Below, in pieces: positions 1 to 8,886 of a DNA stretch of 25,987 nucleotides. The DNA lies in contig JALCCG010000294.1 of assembly GCA_023212695.1 (NCBI GenBank), positions 1 to 25,987 on the forward strand. The letters run 5' to 3'. Both the position numbers and the translations under genes were made by a program. Positions within the stretch are counted from its first letter, which is position 1; each line of letters opens with the position of its first letter. Below the pieces are notes generated by a model. The model had not been told where the DNA came from and searched no databases. It saw nothing but the letters and a program-made list of their open reading frames with translations. The DNA is from Sporisorium sorghi (taxonomy: Eukaryota; Basidiomycota; Ustilaginomycetes; Ustilaginales; Ustilaginaceae).

Positions 1-52
1 TCTCTTTGAGAAGGCCCAAATTCTCATTTTCCTCCTTCTCTTTGAGAAGGCC
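1..52. repeat. 16-bp direct repeat with internal hairpin
   Basis: TCTCTTTGAGAAGGCC occurs at 1-16 and again at 37-52. The second copy is part of a perfect inverted repeat, CCTTCTC (34-40), TTT, GAGAAGG (44-50). The first copy is cut by the window edge, so its left arm cannot be seen. Function is unknown. Confidence 0.6.
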
Positions 53-1506
53 AGGCGCGTGCCCTTTTCCTTCAACTCGGCTCGCCTCTTAGAGTAACAA
101 GTTCGCTCCGAGCATGCCAGGGTCTTTTGCTGGATTTTCCAGCAAACCGGGACGGGATCGAGTGATGCCAGAACCACATTGCCAGCGGTGCCTTTCCAGG
201 GTCGTCAGACGGCAAGCTAGTGTAAGCGCCCCCACGACGCCGTTGCCGGTGGTGAGGGGGCCGTTCCTCTCGCTTTCAATGAGTTAGCGCCCGCGGTTCT
301 CGTGTGCGCCAGTTTGCGCTTGTTTCGCCAACATGCTCGCTTGCAAGGCGTGATCGCAGCAGCTTCAGACGCGCGTATGTCAATCGCAGTGTTCGCCTGG
401 GCGGGAGTGAGGGCGTGATTGAAAGTCAGCACAGCAACAACGAAACGCAGAAGTGGGAATTCCATCAGGTGTGCCGTGGCAGCAGCAGCAGCAGCCGCCG
501 TCGGCCATTCCAGCTCCGTTCGGTACTCTTCGAGTTTCTTCTCTCTTGTTCCAGACTCAATCGCGTCGGAGCCACCGATGCTGCTTTCCCAAGCCACGGT
601 GGGTGGTCAGCTACAATAAGCTTTCGATCTTGTTTGCGTGCGCTGCATTCTCACGGTGCGGTGGGGACGCCAACGCGTTGACAAGGAGGGCCAAGTCGAG
701 GCTCGATTGTTTCTCTATCTTTCTCTCACGAGCACGCAAGCCAAGAGCTTCTTCATGCATGTTTCGCGTTTAGCGTCGAAACGAGACTTTCGTGTCGATG
801 CTGCTGCTGCTGCCCAGAGAGCGCCTGGGTCAAGCAAGGCCGCGTGCCCGCCAAGCGAGGTGCACGCACGCGGCGCCTGTCAAATAGTTATTCTGCAACG
901 CCGGCGATCTTGACGCAATTGGCTCGCTCGCTCGCCATTCTTGATCGTTCCCTTTTGTCCACCTGCACAGCCCGCCTCGGTGTTGTTGACACTCAAACAG
1001 GCCAGATTAACGCACTTGCGCACTGTGGTGGGTCACAGCCTCGCTCTTTTTCACCTCCGCTTGGATCGCATGAACAAAAATGCCACTAAGTTGTCGCAAG
1101 AGCTGCAAGCTCGCCCTTTTTGTCATCACGTTGCTCTCATGCCTCGCTTTGCTTGGCCAATCTTGATTTCCTGGACCTGCTTGGGTCGGATCCTCTCCGC
1201 AAGGTGAGGCGCTGCTCGGCTCACACACTGCAGCGCAATGCAATACATGAGAAATCACAGCCCCATTTCATAAGTTGGCCTACATCTCATCCCAAGCCAC
1301 CAACCGTTAAGCTCGAAGTTTGAAGAAGCTCTCTATCTTTCGCTCTGTCTTTTGAAATGCCACATCCCGTGAGAACCTGCGAGACGAGCTTATCGCCGTT
1401 GACAGCCCCACTTGGTCGTCGTCGTCGCTGTCACCCTCTCTCATCCTCCTCGCTTCGCACCCAGGTTCTCTTTTCCCACCAGCGTCGGTCTGGATCCGAT
1501 CCCGAA

Positions 1507-1508
<2 letters not shown>

Positions 1509-1543
<35 letters not shown>
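1509..1543. repeat. (GA)n microsatellite
   Basis: An uninterrupted GA dinucleotide run of about 17 copies lies roughly 470 bases upstream of the DOMON-b561 start. It creates Arg-Glu and Leu-Ser repeat reading frames on the two strands that should not be taken as genes. Confidence 0.9.
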
Positions 1544-1549
<6 letters not shown>

Positions 1550-1916
1550 TGAGAGACCAAGTGGTGAGCAATCCGTTAGCTGATCCTTTTGCTGCTCCTC
1601 TTCTGTGCTCGTCTTTGGATCCTTTCTGCACCGTCGCGCTTGAGCTTGATTCGTCACCTCCATCTCCTCTTCTGCCCATCCGCGATCTGGATATCGCTTG
1701 CTCAGCAGCCTTTCGGCGCTTCCGTGCTCGCTCTCCCTTCGCTCTCGTCAGCAGCCGCTTTGGAGCGTCACTTTGCTTTTGGCGAGCTTGATTCAATCAC
1801 AGCCTCATCCTTTGTCCGGAGATACTCCGGGCTCTAGCATCGGCAACGGCGAGATAGGCTCAGTCGTTTCATCGGCCTCTTCCGTCACAGTCACCTTGGC
1901 TCGCCCGACTCAAACT

Positions 1917-1926
1917 CATATATATC
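1917..1926 (+). promoter_or_regulatory. Possible TATA element for the DOMON-b561 gene
   Basis: A CATATATATC stretch sits about 90 bases upstream of the ATG at 2015, a plausible distance for a fungal TATA element. It is short and AT repeats are common here, so this is only a positional inference. Confidence 0.35.
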
Positions 1927-2014
1927 AGAGCGCCGGCCGCTTGCTTACCCTATCAAATCCGACCCTACTTCTCCAGACCGTCTCTGCCATCAGCAGAATC
2001 ACATTCTCGCCAAC

Positions 2015-3540
2015 ATGTCGAGGCTGCCCACCATCATCACAGCATGCCTCTTGCTTCTGCTCTCGGCGTTGGCTCAGGCGCAGCAGAGCAACGATTCCTC
2101 GCTCTTTGCCGACACTTCTTGCAACTCTGTAGGTCTCCTTCGATGCCGTTGTCGATGGCCATCGCCACGTGATCGCCTCTTGCGCTCAACACGTGCTGAC
2201 CGTCTTGTTTGCCTGATCTTTCCTCTCTCCTACAGCACCTATGCCTTCGCGTCGTTTACAGCCCCTCTGAAAAGAGGATGAACATGACCATGTCCGCAAA
2301 CGGTGGCGGTGCTCCCATCGGCTGGTACAGTGTCGGCACCGGCAAGCGCATGGACGGCTCCAACATGATGGTAAGTCGAAAGCCTTCAGGATGCAGCGCC
2401 TGTTTTGAGATGGAGCTCTGACTCGTCTCGATCCATTTGATATTGTCACAGATCGGCTGGGTGGATACCAATGGCGAGGTCGTCATGTCGCAACGCACCG
2501 CTTCCGGCCATGTCGCGCCCACAACCAGCATCACCGCATTGGCAGCCAACCTGGAGCCGAAGCACTCGTTCTCCAACAGCTCCGGCACCGTCTGGGCCTG
2601 GTCGTTCCCAATGTCCGGCTCCGACACGACGCCTACTGCATCCACGCCCTTCATCTGGGCCGCCAACAAGAACGACAATCCTGGCTCGAGCGCCAACGCG
2701 CAGATCAAGCAACACACCGCTTACGGCTCCCTCACTTTGGATCTCACCAAGCCCTATGACGCCTCGTCCTCATCCTCGGGCAGCGGCACGGGTGGTCAAG
2801 GTGGCCAGCAGAGGTCGAACCGTGTCTTGAACCGGAACAACAACCTCATCATCGCGCACATGGTCATGATGATCGTGGCTTGGTTCATCCTCGTTCCCGC
2901 TGGCATCCTGATCGGTCGCTTCGGTCGCACCTTGGCCAAGTGGTTCCCCGTGCATCGCAGCATCCAGATCGCCGCATTCCTCTTTGTGCTGTTCGGCTTC
3001 GTGCTCATCGTCGTCGAGGTTGGATCGGGGTCTCACTTTGACAGCACGCACGCTAAGACCGGCCTGGCCATCTTCATCATCATGTTTGTGCAGTTGGCGC
3101 TGGGTGCCGTTGGCCACAGGACGAAGCGCTTCCACGTGTCGAGGATCGTCCACGTCGTCATCGGACTCACCATCACCATGGTCGCCATCTGGAATGCGAC
3201 GACGGGCCTCAGCCTGTGGCAATGGGGTGCGCCTGCTTACTCCAGGTGGATCTTGTGGATCTGGTTCGCATTGCTTGCTGTCGCCTACTTGGCTGGCTTG
3301 GCGCTGCTTCCGCGCGATCTGCGAATGTGGCGAGAGAGTTCTGGAAACGCGCGCCAGGAGAAAGAAGCGTTTGTAGGCCTCGACCCCGCCTCTTCGCCCG
3401 GCGCGTCTACGCAGCAGCATTCGCCGGGCGAGCTGTCTGCCTCGCAAGCCGGTTGGGGTGCTCCGCCGCTGCAGACGGCGCCTTCGCGTGCGTACCAGAG
3501 CTACTCGTCGCCGAAGGAGGCAACTGGCAACCGCATCTGA
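2015..3540 (+). CDS. DOMON (CDH-type cytochrome) plus cytochrome b561 transmembrane protein
   Basis: Spliced CDS join(2015..2128, 2236..2370, 2452..3540), 445 aa, both introns phase 0. Intron 1 (2129-2235) is GTAGGT...CTACAG and intron 2 (2371-2451) is GTAAGT...CACAG; both contain a CTGAC branch-like site. Residues 1-22 are a clear signal peptide (hydrophobic LLLLLSALA, then AQA). Residues about 30-185 resemble the cellobiose-dehydrogenase-type cytochrome/DOMON fold: a Met-rich GSNMMIGW segment and a later KQHTAYGSL His segment (His171) fit the Met/His haem ligand pair known for that family. Residues about 215-375 are a cytochrome b561 domain of five or six helices with His at 219, 251, 283 and 317, the expected two haem pairs. 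The cytosolic tail is Ser/Pro-rich. By family knowledge it moves electrons across a membrane; the physiological donor and acceptor are unknown. The ATG context (CAACATGTCG) is good. Confidence 0.88.
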
Positions 3541-4039
3541 GCTGTCCGATGGCTCGTCTTTGCTCCCTTCTCATATCGATATTGTCAAGGTGGTGTATCA
3601 TAACGTAGTCCTCTTTGTTTTCTCTTTCCTCTTTGCTTGTGCGGCCCATGCTGCATCGCAGCTAGTCGGCGTGAGGCGGACTCAGTGACGTCTTGGAAGA
3701 GCCATGTCTGTGCTGAGTGAAGAGCAAACATGGAAACGGCTGCTGCCTCACACAAGGAGCACAGCGCGTCGTCGGAGGCTGAACCGCTTGACCGCAAAGC
3801 TAGTTGAATTTGCTTGCTTGCCGTCATGGTGCTGCCGACAGAAAGCAAGGCAAAGGTGTTCCCGGTGGTGTCAAAGGAGAACAACGCTTCGAGAGGATCA
3901 GTAGGCGACCTTGTGAGAAGCGTCTTGACAGGCGTCTGAGCGTGCCATATCGGGAGCAGATCTGGCTTAGAATCGGGCTGATTCTCTTTGGCAACGTGGC
4001 TCGAGAGCTGTGGAATTTCTGCCTGTTTTTCTTCTTTTT

Positions 4040-4098
4040 GTTCGAGAAAGGGCTGGAATGCCCGGGATTTTTGTGGAGGCATCGAGCCTTTTCGCGAA
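4040..4098 (+). promoter_or_regulatory. Heat-shock elements upstream of HSP104
   Basis: TTCGAGAA (4041-4048) is a tail-to-tail TTC-nn-GAA pair, followed at the correct register by GAA at 4056-4058. Together these match the gap-type HSE described for yeast Hsf1 (TTCnnGAA, seven-base gap, GAA). A second pair, TTCGCGAA, lies at 4091-4098, 50 bases downstream. The elements are about 345-400 bases before the ATG of the disaggregase gene, where Hsf1 control is expected from family knowledge. Confidence 0.6.
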
Positions 4099-4122
4099 GC
4101 TGCAAAGCTGCAAAGCTGCAAA
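4099..4122. repeat. GCTGCAAA x3 tandem repeat
   Basis: Three perfect back-to-back copies of the octamer GCTGCAAA begin immediately after the second heat-shock pair (TTCGCGAA). Function is unknown. Confidence 0.85.
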
Positions 4123-4175
4123 AACTGTGATTTTTCGGTTCGGCTTCTTTCACCAAGCAAAGTCATCTTTGAAAC

Positions 4176-4201
4176 AAAAAAAAAAAAAAAAAAAAAAAAA
4201 A
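4176..4201. repeat. Poly(A) tract, 26 bases
   Basis: An uninterrupted A run in the HSP104 upstream region. Poly(dA:dT) tracts commonly exclude nucleosomes in fungal promoters; that role here is inference. Confidence 0.9.
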
Positions 4202-4336
4202 CTCAGCCTCAGTCATAGGTGCTCGGGATCTAGCCGAAAAGCGATGTCGTGCGCTGATTCATATATAATTAGAGGCCACTCTTTTCGACTCAGCTTCATT
4301 CCGCCCATCATCCAACAACGAGCTCTAAAGCCAGAT

Positions 4337-4360
4337 CACATATATATATATAATATATAC
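4337..4360 (+). promoter_or_regulatory. TATA-like element of HSP104
   Basis: An ATATATATATATAATATATA stretch lies about 80-105 bases upstream of the ATG at 4441, a normal place for the TATA box of a strongly inducible fungal gene. A second TATA-like motif (CATATATAATT) lies near 4260. Confidence 0.5.
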
Positions 4361-4440
4361 CCAAGCAATTCCTTCCTCATCTCTCACTTCCGATATCGTA
4401 ACCAAAAACTACCACATCAGCTCCCGCATTCCTCATCACA

Positions 4441-7194
4441 ATGTCGTTCGAATTCACAGATCGAGCTCAGTCGTCGGTCTCGGCGGCGCTTCAGCTCGCC
4501 AAGGACCACTCGCATCCCCAGGTCAGCCCTGCTCACATCGCATTGGCTCTCCTCACCGACGACACCTCCAACTCGCAAGGCGTTCAGTCCACCAACGAAT
4601 CGAGTCAGTCGCTCTTCAAGAGCATCTGCGCCAAGGCCGGCGTCGACGCAAAGATCCTCGAAGACAAGCTCCGCACCACCCTCCGCAAGATCCCGTCCCA
4701 GACCCCTCCGCCAGACGATATCAGCCTCTCTAGCCAGGCGCTCAAGGTGCTCAAAGAAGCCGAAAACCAAAAAAGCACGCAGCGAGACGCTTACATCGCC
4801 CAGGACCACATCCTTCTCGGCCTCATCAACGACAACACCATCAAGCAGCTCCTAAAGGAAGCCGGTCTCGCCAACGAAGAGCTCATCAAGACCGCCATCA
4901 CTCAGGCGAGAGGCGGACGACACATTGACAGCAAGAGCGCAGAAGCAGGCTACGATGCGCTTGCAAAGTACTGCACCGACCTCACCCAGCTCGCAGCTGA
5001 AGGCTCCCTCGACCCCGTCATCGGACGTGACCAGGAGATCCGACGAGCCGTCCGTGTCCTCTCGCGACGAACCAAGAACAACGCCGTCCTCATCGGCAGC
5101 CCTGGTGTTGGTAAGACCGCCATCGTCGAAGGTCTCGCTCAGCGTGTCGTCGACCGCGACGTGCCACCCAACCTCCTGGGCAAGATCCTCAGCCTCGATG
5201 TCGGCGGTCTCATGGCTGGTGCCAAGTATCGCGGTGAATACGAGGAGCGCGTCAAGTCGGTGCTGTCCGACATTGAAAAGATGACCGCCGACGGAACGCC
5301 CTGCATCCTCTTTATCGACGAGATGCATCTTCTCATGGCTGGCCAGGGCAGCTCCGGCGGCGGTATGGATGCCGCCAACCTGCTCAAGCCCATGCTCGCC
5401 CGTGGCAAGCTCCGCGTCATCGGCTGCACCACCGCCAACGAATACCGACAGTACATCGAAAAGGACGCCGCGCTCGAGCGTCGATTCCAGTCGATTCTCG
5501 TCAACGAACCCACCGTCGAGGACTGCATTGCCATCCTTCGAGGCATCCGCGACAAGTACGAGGTGCACCACGGCGTTCGCATCCTCGATTCCGCCATCGT
5601 CTCGGCTGCTCAGCTCGCCAAGCGTTACCTCACCGACCGACGATTGCCCGACTCGGCCATCGACCTGGTCGACGAGGCCTGTGCCGACGTGAGGGTCTCG
5701 CGGGAGACGGTTCCCGAAGAGGTCGACAAGCTCGAGAGGAAGCGCCTCCAGCTCGAGATCGCCGTTCACGCTCTTTCACGCGAGAAGGATGCGCAGTCCA
5801 AGCAGTCGCTCGAGGAGACCAAGAAGCAGATTCAGGCCATCGACGACGAGCTTGCCCCTATCAAGGCCGCCTTCGAAGCGCAAAAGGCCAAGGGCGAAGA
5901 GATCAACACGGTCCGACGCAAGATGGAGGAGGTGCGCGCCAAGATCGCCGAGGCCGAGCGTCGCTACGATCTCGCCACCGCCTCTGACCTCAAGTTCTAC
6001 GCGCTGCCCGATCTCGAGGCTAAGCTGCAGCAGCTGCAGGCCGCCGAACGCAAGCGCGAGGAGGAAGGCCGCAACTCGGACAACAACGCCGTCACCGCCG
6101 ACTCGATCGCCGCCATCGTCTCGCGCTGGACCGGCATCCCCGTGTCGCGCATGCTCGAGTCCGAGAAGAACAAGCTGCTACGTCTCGAGCGCACGCTGGC
6201 CAAGGAGGTGATTGGTCAGGACGAGGCGGTCAAGAGCGTCGCCCAGGCTATCCGACTGTCGCGCTCCGGTCTCGCCGACGCCAACCGTCCGATCGCCTCT
6301 TTCCTGTTTGCCGGTTCTTCGGGTTCGGGTAAGACGCTGCTGAGCCGCACGCTGGCCAAGTGCATGTTTGACTCGGCCGACGCCATGGTGCGCATCGACT
6401 GCAGCGAGTTTTCGGAAAAGCACTCGATCTCGCGTCTCATTGGCGCCCCGCCCGGCTACGTCGGTCACGAGGAGGGCGGTGTGCTGACCGAAGCCGTGCG
6501 ACGCAAGCCGTTCAGCATCGTGCTGCTCGACGAGATCGAGAAGGCCTCGCGCGAATTTGTCCAGCTCTTCCTCGGTGTGCTCGACGAGGGCCGTCTGCAG
6601 GACAGCCAGGGTCGCCAGGTGTCGTTCCGCAACACGATCATCATCATGACGTCCAACCTGGGCTCGGCGTTCATCAACGAGTCGGAGGACGAGGAGATGA
6701 CCGAGGCGACGCGCCAGCTCGTGATGAACAGCATCAAGGCTGCCATGCCCACCGAGTTTGTCAACCGCATCGACAGCATTGTGGTGTTTAGCAAGCTCTC
6801 GCGCCGTAACGTCAAGTCGATTGTGGATGTGCGTCTGCGCGAGATCGAGCAGCGCATCCAGGCCAACGGCGGCAAGTCGAAGCTGGTGCTTGACGAGGCG
6901 GCCAAGGACTTTTTGGTGTCGATTGGCTTTTCGCCCACCATGGGTGCTCGTCCGCTCAACCGCTCGATCCAGCAGGAGCTGCTCTCGCCGCTGTCGATTC
7001 TGATTCTGTCGGGCAGGATCAACATCAAGGAGGACGAGCAGATCCGTGTGCAGTTTGATCCGCACAGGAACGGGCTGGTCGTCTTGCCGAACCACGAGGG
7101 CAACGTCAATGGCGCTGATGAGGACGAGCCCATGTCGGATGACGAGGACGACGACTACGAGCATGCCAAGATCGAAGAGGATCCGCTCGACTAA
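4441..7194 (+). CDS. HSP104: Hsp104/ClpB-type AAA+ protein disaggregase
   Basis: Intronless, 917 aa, close to the usual Hsp104 length. Domains in order: Clp N-domain (1-150); NBD1 with Walker A GSPGVGKT (219-226), pore loop KYRGEYEER, Walker B LFIDEMH (about 290-296) and Arg-finger ERR (346-348); coiled-coil middle domain (about 410-560); NBD2 with Walker A GSSGSGKT (625-632), GYVG pore loop, Walker B VLLDE (694-698) and sensor-2 GAR near the C-terminal [10 protein letters not shown] helix. There is no mitochondrial presequence, and the tail is strongly acidic, ending EEDPLD. This fits cytosolic Hsp104, whose acidic C-terminus binds TPR co-chaperones, rather than mitochondrial Hsp78. In the family it threads aggregated proteins through the hexamer pore together with Hsp70/Hsp40. 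All key ATPase residues are intact. Upstream heat-shock elements support stress induction. Confidence 0.97.
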   Translation: MSFEFTDRAQSSVSAALQLAKDHSHPQVSPAHIALALLTDDTSNSQGVQSTNESSQSLFKSICAKAGVDAKILEDKLRTTLRKIPSQTPPPDDISLSSQALKVLKEAENQKSTQRDAYIAQDHILLGLINDNTIKQLLKEAGLANEELIKTAITQARGGRHIDSKSAEAGYDALAKYCTDLTQLAAEGSLDPVIGRDQEIRRAVRVLSRRTKNNAVLIGSPGVGKTAIVEGLAQRVVDRDVPPNLLGKILSLDVGGLMAGAKYRGEYEERVKSVLSDIEKMTADGTPCILFIDEMHLLMAGQGSSGGGMDAANLLKPMLARGKLRVIGCTTANEYRQYIEKDAALERRFQSILVNEPTVEDCIAILRGIRDKYEVHHGVRILDSAIVSAAQLAKRYLTDRRLPDSAIDLVDEACADVRVSRETVPEEVDKLERKRLQLEIAVHALSREKDAQSKQSLEETKKQIQAIDDELAPIKAAFEAQKAKGEEINTVRRKMEEVRAKIAEAERRYDLATASDLKFYALPDLEAKLQQLQAAERKREEEGRNSDNNAVTADSIAAIVSRWTGIPVSRMLESEKNKLLRLERTLAKEVIGQDEAVKSVAQAIRLSRSGLADANRPIASFLFAGSSGSGKTLLSRTLAKCMFDSADAMVRIDCSEFSEKHSISRLIGAPPGYVGHEEGGVLTEAVRRKPFSIVLLDEIEKASREFVQLFLGVLDEGRLQDSQGRQVSFRNTIIIMTSNLGSAFINESEDEEMTEATRQLVMNSIKAAMPTEFVNRIDSIVVFSKLSRRNVKSIVDVRLREIEQRIQANGGKSKLVLDEAAKDFLVSIGFSPTMGARPLNRSIQQELLSPLSILILSGRINIKEDEQIRVQFDPHRNGLVVLPNHEGNVNGADEDEPMSDDEDDDYEHAKIEEDPLD

Positions 7195-7476
7195 AGTCGG
7201 TGCTTCGTGAAGAAGCATCGCATTGCATTCAGATACCATCTCCCACTGAACACCGAACCCACCAGCATGTATGATTCCCCCCCCTGTCGCCAACCGCATC
7301 TCTCACGCAGCATGTTTCGTCTCTCTGTCAACATGTTCATCCAATGTCACGCGCTGTTGTTGTTGTTGTTTCCACTCTTGTTGCATTTCCAGAATGAAAA
7401 GTTTTGCGGTCCAAGCGAGCGAAGTGTGTGAAGTCGCTTTACGAGTGAGTGAGTGTTTCTGTTGAAAGTCTAGCTT

Positions 7477-8544
7477 TCAGATCTTGTGCGTCTGCGTCTG
7501 CTGCTGCTGTTGCGGATTCTTGCCGAGCTGACGAGACTCGACGAGCTTGCCCTGGACCCTGTGCTCGACCTCCGGGATGAGCTGCTGCAACTGCGCCAGG
7601 TCCGTACCGATCAGACTGACGTCTACGCCGTTGTTCCACTTTGGATAGCTGCCGACCTTGATGTTGAGCGGCTTGCACTTTTCGGTTAGTTCGACGAGGA
7701 AGGGCGTGATGTTGGACTCGGGCAGGCGGGTGTGAATGAGGACGCGGTGTGGCGTGGGGCGATTTGGGTCGAGTGGGATGTACGGTTCCAGGGCGTCGAG
7801 TAGGGCCTCGAACAGGCGCGGGATGCCGGGGAGGATGCACACTTTGCCGCGCATGCGCACCACGGGCACCCACAGATGCTGCGTTGGGAAAATCACCTCT
7901 GCATTCTCGGGAAAGAGCGCCATGCGCTTGCGTGCCGTGATGATATCTTGCGTGATCCCGTCCGTGTCCACCTGTCTCGCTTTGAGGTTCTCGGCCATCC
8001 GGCGGATCACCTCGTCGTCGTACACCAGCTTGCCCCCCCCCCGCGTGAAAGCCTTGGCCATCGAGGCGTATGTAATGTCGTCCGGAGTCGGCCCAATCCC
8101 GCCGCTGGAGATGACCAAGTCCACCTGCTCCGCCAAGCGCGTCGCAGCTTCGACAATCACGTCCTCGTCGTCCGGGATCACTTCGATACGTTTGAGCTCG
8201 ATGCCAAGGTCAAAGCAGAACTTGGCGAAGTAGTTGCTGTTCGAGTCCTTGGTTTTGCCGTCGAGGACTTCGTCGCCGATAATGAGGCATGCGGCGGTCG
8301 AGACGTACCGCCCGGGCGCGCCGAGCGGGTTGGCGACGCTGAAATCGGGCAGGGGGGTTTTCTCGAATGTTGGCATGACTGGAGCAGCAGCGGCGCCGGA
8401 AGAAGCGGCGGCGTTGGTGGAGGACGACATGGCGACGGTTCGAGAGGCGATGGATGAGGTGGTAGGGAGGAAAGCAGCACGCAGTGGTAGACGAGAGGAG
8501 ATGAGGAGGCTGCGTAGGATGGGTGGTGCTGGACGTGCCAACAT
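7477..8544 (-). CDS. Molybdopterin-binding-fold (CinA/MoCF) domain protein, probably mitochondrial
   Basis: 355 aa from the ATG at 8544-8542. Residues about 85-255 are a MoCF_biosynth (MoaB/MogA/CinA N-terminal) domain: IIGDEVLDGKTKDSNS (about 88-103), then DLVISSGGIGPTPDD (about 142-156) with the glycine-rich loop and the aspartates typical of the fold. Related domains are found in CinA and as the N-terminal part of animal FAD synthase; standalone fungal members are poorly characterised, so the substrate is not assigned. Residues 1-38 are rich in Arg, Leu, Ser and Ala with no acidic residue, like a mitochondrial presequence. A second ATG at 8430 (MSSSTNAAAS, 317 aa) would give a cytosolic form. 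The frame stays open upstream to 8712, but that part has no ATG. The C-terminus is Gln-rich. The phosphatase gene lies upstream on the same strand. Confidence 0.82.
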   Translation of the reverse strand: MLARPAPPILRSLLISSRLPLRAAFLPTTSSIASRTVAMSSSTNAAASSGAAAAPVMPTFEKTPLPDFSVANPLGAPGRYVSTAACLIIGDEVLDGKTKDSNSNYFAKFCFDLGIELKRIEVIPDDEDVIVEAATRLAEQVDLVISSGGIGPTPDDITYASMAKAFTRGGGKLVYDDEVIRRMAENLKARQVDTDGITQDIITARKRMALFPENAEVIFPTQHLWVPVVRMRGKVCILPGIPRLFEALLDALEPYIPLDPNRPTPHRVLIHTRLPESNITPFLVELTEKCKPLNIKVGSYPKWNNGVDVSLIGTDLAQLQQLIPEVEHRVQGKLVESRQLGKNPQQQQQTQTHKI

Positions 8545-8886
8545 GAATGACTGCACACGGGTGTAGAGATCGGACGGAGAGCAGGGACGGGATAGAAAAG
8601 ATGATCGTGTGCCAATGAAAGAAGCGGTTGAGCAAAGGCTGCGGGAGAAAGGCGAGCCTCGGACCAGGTCACCGCTGCAGCGGTGGTTGCATAAGAGGGA
8701 AAAATCCTCCACCTTGGGAATTTTTGAGCCAAGTTGTTAGGAATACACTCTAACAACTTGAAAAATTTCGCTAGCGGAGATCGTCGCCTGCTTGCTTGCC
8801 TGCCTTTGAACGATCGCCTTCTCGCACACCCAACCTAAGCCTGTCCGCAAGCGGCGGTCCAAACCGCATCGCCCACCTGCACCGCA
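8545..8886. other. Intergenic: promoter of MoCF gene and 3' flank of phosphatase gene
   Basis: A 342-base gap between two minus-strand genes. It must hold the phosphatase 3' end and the MoCF promoter. Its only striking element is the long inverted repeat at 8717-8769. Confidence 0.55.
8717..8769. repeat. Long inverted repeat / hairpin
   Basis: CAAGTTGTTAG (8730-8740) and CTAACAACTTG (8750-8760) are perfect inverted arms around a 9-base loop. The pairing resumes outside them: GGAATTTTT (8717-8725) against AAAAATTTC (8761-8769), with one mismatch and a 4-base GAGC bulge on the left. It may form a 3'-end hairpin in the phosphatase mRNA, be a regulatory palindrome of the MoCF gene, or be a remnant of a small inverted-repeat element. 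Confidence 0.7.

Larger units (their letters stand above)
1..2014. other. Intergenic / upstream region without recognisable gene
   Basis: No open frame here has an ATG start, coding-like composition and a recognisable domain. The frames present are short, Arg/Ser-rich and run through simple repeats. The 3' part is probably the promoter and 5' UTR of the DOMON-b561 gene: a TATA-like CATATATATC lies near 1917-1926, about 90 bases before the ATG. A 16-base direct repeat and a small hairpin lie at the left edge, and a GA microsatellite lies at 1509-1543. A non-coding RNA cannot be excluded from sequence alone. Confidence 0.6.
3541..4440. other. Intergenic region: DOMON-b561 3' end and HSP104 promoter
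   Basis: This 900-base gap carries the 3' flank of the DOMON-b561 gene and the HSP104 promoter. Visible elements are two heat-shock-element cores, a GCTGCAAA triplet repeat (4099-4122), an A26 tract (4176-4201) and TATA-like stretches. A 193-codon ATG-initiated frame on the minus strand (3585-4166) has no recognisable domain and overlaps the heat-shock elements, so it is not called as a gene. Confidence 0.6.

Noticed and set aside
1307..1796. Arg-Glu and Leu-Ser repeat frames
   Set aside because: They come from the (GA)n microsatellite at 1509-1543; the flanking residues show no domain.
2770..3447. Long minus-strand frame opposite the cytochrome b561 exon
   Set aside because: Antisense shadow of a well-supported coding exon; Arg/Asp/His-rich composition with no domain.
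6178..7299. 373-codon minus-strand frame opposite HSP104
   Set aside because: Antisense shadow caused by GC-rich codon bias of HSP104; no recognisable protein.
8545..8712. N-terminal extension of the MoCF protein to 8712
   Set aside because: The frame is open but begins at GTG; the first ATG is at 8544 and already gives a good presequence.
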